Assembly (NCBI RefSeq): GCF_018687715.1
Contig: NC_056760.1
Span: 10,900,001-10,964,000, forward strand
Length of the DNA: 64,000 nt
DNA from: Carya illinoinensis
Lineage: Eukaryota > Streptophyta > Magnoliopsida > Fagales > Juglandaceae
Direction of reading: 5' to 3'
The position numbers and the translations under genes were made by a program. Below, one piece after another: positions 58,701-64,000 of this stretch. The stretch's first letter is position 1; each line of letters starts with the position of its first letter. The notes beneath the pieces were generated by a model. The model was not told where the DNA came from. It saw only the letters and a list, made by a program, of their open reading frames with translations, and ran no database searches.

Positions 58701-59406
58701 CTCAGAGTACACACATTTCAAGAAACACACACACACACGATCAATTTGAGCGGCACTGGTTTGTTTTCTTAAAATGAAAAATCACAGAACGAGGGAAAAC
58801 TTCACACCCGATATCTTATGATCAACAAAGCAATTCACAAACCTCATCACCATCTGCATAAGCCGATTCAACCACTCCAACTCCAAACAAACCAACCATG
58901 ACAAATGGAAAGACAGAATACGGTCCCCAAGCATCAGGTGCCGACCTCTTTGGCAGAACTTCAGATGCATTAGATTGACTCTTGTGTTCAGTAGATCCTA
59001 CATGGTTCGTTACTAACCATAAATTAGCACATTATCCAGTATCACCAGGGATAATTAAAAAAATTAGAAAAATCCGAACATTACTCTAAATTGAACCAAG
59101 AACACTTCGATATGCATGAAACGACCTAAAACCACCAGATTCACTGAATTAGTAAAAACTTAGTACGATCATACACTAGTGTTATATGGTCAAGCGGAAT
59201 AAAAGGATGCGATACAATTTTTTGAAACACAAAGCAGGCACAAAATGACACTAAAATCACGCGGATGAGAACAAAATGTTGGGCTTACTGTGGTAAAGGC
59301 GGAGAGGAAGGACACGCGAGCGAGGGCGAAGAGGGGTTACGGTTTTCGGCGAGGCAAGAGTGCGCCATGCAGGAGATGTTCTCACTAGTCGCCCCAAAAC
59401 CGCCAA
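52780..59406 (-). pseudogene. AAA-type ATPase pseudogene (copy A2)
   Basis: Duplicate of A1 with all 14 exons in place: 59406-59289, 58997-58843, 58639-58478, 58027-57897, 57735-57591, 57464-57181, 56257-56133, 55274-55231, 54691-54560, 54372-54295, 54001-53919, 53827-53714, 53032-52971, and 52871 to about 52,780. Damage: the start codon is TTG; exon 9 ends Gly-stop instead of Walker B Asp-Glu (54,560-54,565); the acceptors of exons 11 and 13 are AT instead of AG; exon 12 has a 9-bp in-frame deletion; exon 13 has a 1-bp insertion that leads to a stop. Exons 1-8 remain open. Exon 9 keeps SRYYGES, nearer to the family pore loop than A1. A transcript could still exist but not the ATPase. Confidence 0.9.
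55740..55985. mobile_element. MITE in intron 7 of A2, ATGAGATGAG family
   Basis: Longer than the A1 version: ACTATCTCATCTCATCTCAT at the left part, TATTCTAACAATATTTTATT in the core, and CAACAAGGCCTTG at the right. Confidence 0.55.
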
Positions 59407-59442
59407 GGCTATCCGCGAGTTCGGAGAAATTTTGATCTACTT

Positions 59443-59730
59443 GTAAGGGACTAGATATTAATTACTGGAAAGTGAACCACTTCGAGGGGGCTCTAGTCTA
59501 TCCTCCAATAAAAGTTGGCTATATTTTCTGATGCCATTTCAATTGATAGTACGATTACTTAAATACAAGCTTTCTTTAACAAAAAAAAAAAAAAAACAAC
59601 TTAACGAATCCCATAAGATTCGGACAACAAATACTTGCTAATACCCACTCTACTCAGGCTTCCATCGACAAGACCACATGGATAACCCTACCAGCCTTAA
59701 ACGTAGCCAGCCCCATAACACTGCCACCCT
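59443..59730. other. Extra 290-bp segment just upstream of the A2 start
   Basis: A1 reads TTTGATCTAC directly into CACCCTCCCTCC. In A2 about 290 bp separate these two points, including an A16 run at 59,580-59,596. There is no clear inverted end or target duplication, so insertion in A2 or deletion in A1 cannot be told apart. Confidence 0.7.
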
Positions 59731-60783
59731 CCCTCCTTCCCAGTTGTCTCGGTTGTTTGAACATGCGGGAAGAGTCGTTCGAAAGGCAACACTGCGGCCT
59801 GGGTGGGTCAAATATTATTCGTTGTCAAGTGATTTGTCGCCGTTGACCGTATTTCCATTTCGTTCAGCTTAATTTCAAATTACAATTTGAGAGTTAACGA
59901 ATTTTTATTTATTAATAATTTTTTTATTTATAAATCGGTGCGAAGAACATATATATATTTTATAGATAAAGTCGGTGCGAGAAATATATATAATTTTAAA
60001 AGTAAGTTTTGAAGGGATGGTGTAGAAGATATAATAGTACGAAAAATAGATCTTTGTATTGACTGGTAAATAAAATTTGTATAAGTTGAAAACAGATGAA
60101 ATCTTGTTTATTTAATACATCAATTTGAGAAATAAAATCATTACAAAGTTATAATCAAAGTTGGAAAAAACTTAAAAAGATCAATTATGGTGAATAAAAT
60201 ATGTATGGAATTGTCGAATCCAATTATAGAAGTTATGTTTCTATACCATAATTTCATCAAATTTCCACCAAACCATATTATATAATGTTGTTATCGAGAG
60301 AATAAACGAGCATTTTCCTTTTTCAAATTCATATGGTACAGCATCACCAATCCATTTACAAAGTGAGGCTAATTTCCAGCAGCCCAACGAGTGTTTAACA
60401 AGGCCATCAGGGCCACGATTTTTAAAGAGAAGTACTATAGGCATTCAAACTTCTTTGATGCACAACTGAGTTCTTTGCCTCCTTTAATATGGAGAAGTAT
60501 TTGGTATGCAAGGGAGCTGGTAAAGGATGGGTTAAGATGGAGAGTAGGAGATGGAAGTAAGATTAAAATATGGGGTTCAAAATGGCTACCCACTCCTTCT
60601 ACTTGTTCTTTACAGTCCCTTGTCTCTCTTTTGCAGGAAGATGCCAAAGTGAAACAGTTTATTGATAAGTAGAAGGGGGAGTGGAATGAGGGGCTAAAAT
60701 GGATGAGAGGTGGAAAAACATTTGGAATCTTGAAGTTCCAAGTGTAACAAAACTGTTTTTGTGGAAAGCTGAAAATAATCTAC

Positions 60784-62677
60784 TACCTACAAAGGAGAAT
60801 TTGTTTAAAAGAAAAGTAGTTGATAATACAAGCTATCCAGTTTGTAATGCAGAATCAGAAACCATTATGCATGCATTATGGGTTTGTCCAGTAGCCAATG
60901 ATATATGGGCTGAGGCTGAAGGTTGTGTGTAGAAATGGGGAAGAATAGAAGAGGAGTTTTTGGTGTTATGTGAGAAGTTAATGGAAAAGCTGAGCATGAA
61001 GAAGTTAAAAGCAATGACTGTGTTGCTTAGGAGAGTTTGGCTACACAGGAATGAATTTGTTTTTGAGAAGAAGTTAGGATGTCCTAAGACAATGGTGAAG
61101 ACAATTATAGAAGGCTTACTTGATTATAAGGCAACTCAGATTCTTACAAAACAAGTGGTTAAAGGGCAAAACAGTAACGAGAGGAGAGTTATGAGATGGG
61201 AGAAACCAGAGGGTGGATGGGTGAAGGTGAACTGTGATGCTTCTTTAAACCTGAAAGAGAGAAAAATAGAGGCTGGGATCATAGTTAGAGATGAGTAGGG
61301 AGAAACTTTAGTTGCTGTTTGTGATAAGAACGCCAATGTTGATAGCCCAGTGGTTGTAGAATGCTTTGCTTTGAGGATGGCTGTAGAGCTTTGCAGTGAA
61401 CTGAACATACACTACCTACAAAGGAGAATTTGTTTAAAAGAAAAGTAATTGATGATACAAGTTATCCTGTTTGTAATGTAGAATCAGAAACCATTATGCA
61501 TGCATTATGGGTTTGTCTAGTAGCCAATGATATATAGGCTGAGGCTGAAGATTGTGTGTAGAAATGTGGAAGAACAGAAGAGGAGTTTTTGGTGTTATGT
61601 GAGAAGTTAATGGAAAAGCTGAGCATGAAGAAGTTAGAAGAAATGGTTGTGTTGCTTAGGAGAGTTTGGCTACACAGGAATGAATTTGTTTTTGAGAAGA
61701 AGTTAGGATGTCCTAAGACAATGGTGAAGACATCTATAGAAGGCTTACTTGATTATAAGGCAGCTCAGATTCTTACAAAACAAGTGGTTAAAGGGCAAAA
61801 CAGTAATGAGAAGAGAGTTATGAGATGGGAGAAACCAGAGGGTGGATGGGTGAATGTGAACTGTGATGCTTCTTTAAACCTGAAAGAGAGAAAAATGGGG
61901 GCTGGGATCATAGTTAGAGATGAGTAGGGAGAAGCTTTAGTTGCTGTTTGTGATCAGAATGCCAATGTTGATAGCCCAGTAGTTGCAGAATGCAGAATGC
62001 TTTGCTTTGAGGATGGCTGTAGAGATTTGCAATGAACTGAACATACACTACCTACAAAGGAGAATTTGTTTAAAAGAAAAGTAGTTGATGATACAAGCTA
62101 TCCAGTTTGTAATGCAGAATCAGAAACCATTATGCATGCATTATGGGTTTGTCCAGTAGCCAATGATATATGGGCTGAGGCTGAAGGTTGTGTGTAGAAA
62201 TGGAGAAGAATAGAAGATGAGTTTTTGGTGTTATGTGAGAAGTTAATGGAAAAGCTGAGCATGAAGAAGTTAGAAGAAATGGCTGCGTTGCTTATGAGAG
62301 TTTGGCTGCACAGGAATGAATTTATTTTTGAGAAGAAGTTAGGATGTCCTAAGACAATGGTGAAGACAGCTATAGAAGGCTTACTTGATTATAAGGAAGC
62401 TCAGATTCTTACAAAACAAGTGGTTAAAAGGCAAAACAGTAATGAGATGAGAGTTATGAGATGGGAGAAACCAGAGGGTGGATGGGTGAAGGTGAACTGT
62501 GATGCTTCTTTAAACCTAAAAGAGAGAAAAATAGGGGCTGTGATCATAGTTAGAGATGAGTAGGGAGAAGCTTTAGTTATTGTTTGTGATCAGAACACCA
62601 ATGTTGATAGCCCAGTGGTTGTAGAATGCTTTGCTTTGAGGATGGTTGTAGAGCTTTGCAGTGGACTGAACATACAC
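60784..62677 (+). repeat. Three tandem copies of the LINE zf-RVT/RNase H segment
   Basis: Units begin TACCTACAAAGGAGAATT at 60,784, 61,413 and 62,049. The spacing is 629 and 636 bp; the 7-bp difference is a doubled CAGAATG in unit 2. The two upper junctions are the same join, CTGAACATACAC|TACCTACAAAGG. Each unit shares TAG stops after GCV and after IIVRDE; unit 2 has an extra stop (TGGGCT to TAGGCT near 61,537). Confidence 0.93.
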
Positions 62678-62768
62678 AAGGCTATTTTCGAAGGAGATGT
62701 AAGAGTTGTCATAGAGGACATACACAGAGCTATTTTCGAAGGAGATGCAAGAGTTGTCATAAAGGCTG
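62675..62768 (+). repeat. Short tandem duplication in the LINE RNase H end
   Basis: GCTATTTTCGAAGGAGATG followed by AAGAGTTGTCATA occurs twice, 48 bp apart, doubling the EGDxRVVI segment of RNase H. Confidence 0.8.
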
Positions 62769-62986
62769 TGCAGAGTCTTGAAGAGGAAAGTTTAGTTTTT
62801 GGTTCTTTAATTCATTATGTAAAGTTTTTCTTTCAAAGTCAGCTTTAGCTTTGTTAGAGAAGACAGTTTGGACAGATACCAAATTTCGTTGAAAGAAGTC
62901 TAGATAATGATAAAAGTTGTATTACTTGACAGTTAGAAATGAAATACACAGGTATTTTCCCCCCAAAAAAAAAAACAAGGCCATCA

Positions 62987-64000
62987 ACGCCGGCCTGCAG
63001 GTTTGGTATTATCCAAAGAAGACTTGCATTCAATCATTCATCAGCAGTATCCTTTCTTCTTCGGCCTTCCCAAAGCAGTCGGTTGCAGACTTGCAGGCAT
63101 GGATGAGTTAATTTAATTTATTTGTTCTTTGAAAAAATTAAATAGCTGCATCTGACAATGATTCAGAATGTTAGAATTTGGAATTGTTGGACTTTTTGAC
63201 TGAATATTAATTAATTTCAGTTAGCTCACAATAGCATTTGAATTGGGTCAAGGAAAACAAATTGCCTTTCTGGTTGTCTGAAATTCCAAGTTTGTAAAAA
63301 GTCCAATAATTATTAAAAAAATTAAAATACAAATACTTTTTGTAATATCATTAACACAAAGCTACATCTAACCAGCTAATCCGTGTGAAAGACAGCCAGA
63401 CTGGAACACAAGAGGGAATAACTGTGAAAGTCCAAACAGCTCATCCTCTTATGTGTAAAGGCTCTTTGGACTTTAAAAATAAAAAATAAAAAAGGCTATG
63501 TATCCTCTACTTCACAGGAAGGATTCACTCTTAAATGGTTAGCAACATGTTATCATTTGTATTAGGGCTTGGCTCTAGCAAAACAATTCTTAAACATAAT
63601 TCCAATTTTCATCCTATCTTGTATTAAAATCTAACAAAGATTATACACATAAAGAACCATTACTAAAAAAACAAAACAAATTTTATTAGAAGGAAAGAAG
63701 AGGTGGCGGTAGAAGCAACAAACTTAAAAGGGAAGAAAAGCTGAACCACTTTTCCCTTTCGTCTTTATTTTTCTTTTCCAATACTCCCCTGTTAAGTGCA
63801 TGGAAAGGAAAGCTATTTATGATGCAGATAATGATGTCATATACCCATGGAATTGTCATCATGCACACATATATCAGAACCCCATTGTTACAATGGAGCA
63901 TAACATTGTCTAACTCAAATACAAGGGAGAGAAAAAAGGTTAGAAAAGCTACTTTTACACATGAAATTAACAAACTAATTATTTGTTTACAAAAGAAAAC
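62987..64000. repeat. A-B spacer and partial unit B3
   Basis: 62,987-63,490 matches 42,130-42,650. From 63,520 it matches the B unit (GGATTCACTCTTAAATGGTT as at 43,908). At about 63,670 it jumps to the equivalent of 46,755 (ACAAAACAAATTTTATTAG). So B3 lacks the MITE and retro-insert of B1/B2 and about 2.7 kb of its centre. It continues past the window edge. Confidence 0.8.

Larger units (their letters stand above)
60397..62986 (+). mobile_element. 5'-truncated LINE (non-LTR retrotransposon) with target duplication
   Basis: The insert at 60,410-62,973 is flanked by AACAAGGCCATCA at 60,397-60,409 and 62,974-62,986 and ends in a short poly(A). The empty site is preserved near A1 at 42,117-42,129. 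The coding strand is plus. It keeps only the 3' part of the second ORF: PPLIWRSIWYARELVK and GLRWRVGDGSKIKIW (end of the RT region), a zf-RVT-like stretch (WNLEVPSVTKLFLWKA, YPVCNAESETIMHALW) and a plant-type RNase H (GGWVKVNCDASLN). TAG stops at about 60,670, 60,930 and 61,296 break the frame. The tail is triplicated internally. Not capable of movement itself. Confidence 0.9.

Noticed and set aside
59678..59872. 64-codon ORF upstream of A2
   Set aside because: It spans the extra segment and the old A2 promoter; the join is not coding in A1.
60391..60440. Start of the LINE-region ORF (MFNKAIRATI...) as a native LINE N-terminus
   Set aside because: These codons come from the flanking target duplication; the LINE itself begins at 60,410 after 5' truncation.

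Overview
This window looks like nuclear DNA from a woody eudicot. It is AT-rich, with long non-coding stretches full of MITEs, intron-containing genes with GT-AG borders, LTR and non-LTR retrotransposons, and long CT-rich leaders. The recurrent ATGAGATGAG-type MITE family suggests Fagales (walnut, pecan or oak relatives), but that is a guess from memory. No bacterial features, CRISPR arrays, rRNA or convincing tRNA genes were seen.

Layout. (1) 1-2,350: first coding exon (minus strand) of a class I KNOX homeobox gene, most like SHOOT MERISTEMLESS (STM), with part of intron 1 and the CT-rich upstream region. (2) 2,350-16,700: gene-poor AT-rich DNA with MITEs, LTR remnants and a GA microsatellite. 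(3) 16,780-20,338: a complete four-exon PUX4-type CDC48 adaptor gene (minus, 302 aa); its 1.9-kb first intron holds coding-like remnants on the opposite strand. (4) 23,340-32,576: a full-length Copia element of Sirevirus (SIRE) type with TG...CA LTRs, tRNA-Met primer site, AAAAA target duplication, an open gag and a broken pol. Between pol and the 3' LTR it carries two tandem, mutually similar coiled-coil ORFs in antisense. (5) 33,926-34,417: a small conserved plant gene (At4g22160-like) with a duplicated poly(A) region.

(6) 34.9-64.0 kb is a segmental duplication cluster. Unit A is an AAA-type ATPase gene with a predicted mitochondrial presequence (minus strand, 14 exons). Unit B is about 5.5 kb of non-coding DNA that follows A on the high-coordinate side. 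The order is A1-B1-B2-A2-B3, with B3 running off the window. A1 (34,908-41,424) is an intact 582-codon gene. A2 (about 52,780-59,406) is a pseudogene: its ATG became TTG, Walker B Asp-Glu became Gly-stop, two splice acceptors went from AG to AT, and exon 13 carries a 1-bp insertion. Comparing the copies gives empty-site proof for several insertions: a 5'-truncated LINE (60,410-62,973) with a 13-bp target duplication and three tandem copies of its RNase H tail, three MITE-like insertions in B1, and an older retrotransposed insert with an 18-bp target duplication in B1 and B2.

Most interesting items: the paired antisense ORFs in the Sirevirus, the triplicated LINE tail, the intact/dead AAA ATPase pair, and a 206-bp non-coding block that is identical between A1 and A2 although nearby exons have diverged. 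Exon borders were placed by eye from reading frame, splice consensus, the paralogous copy and remembered family sequences.
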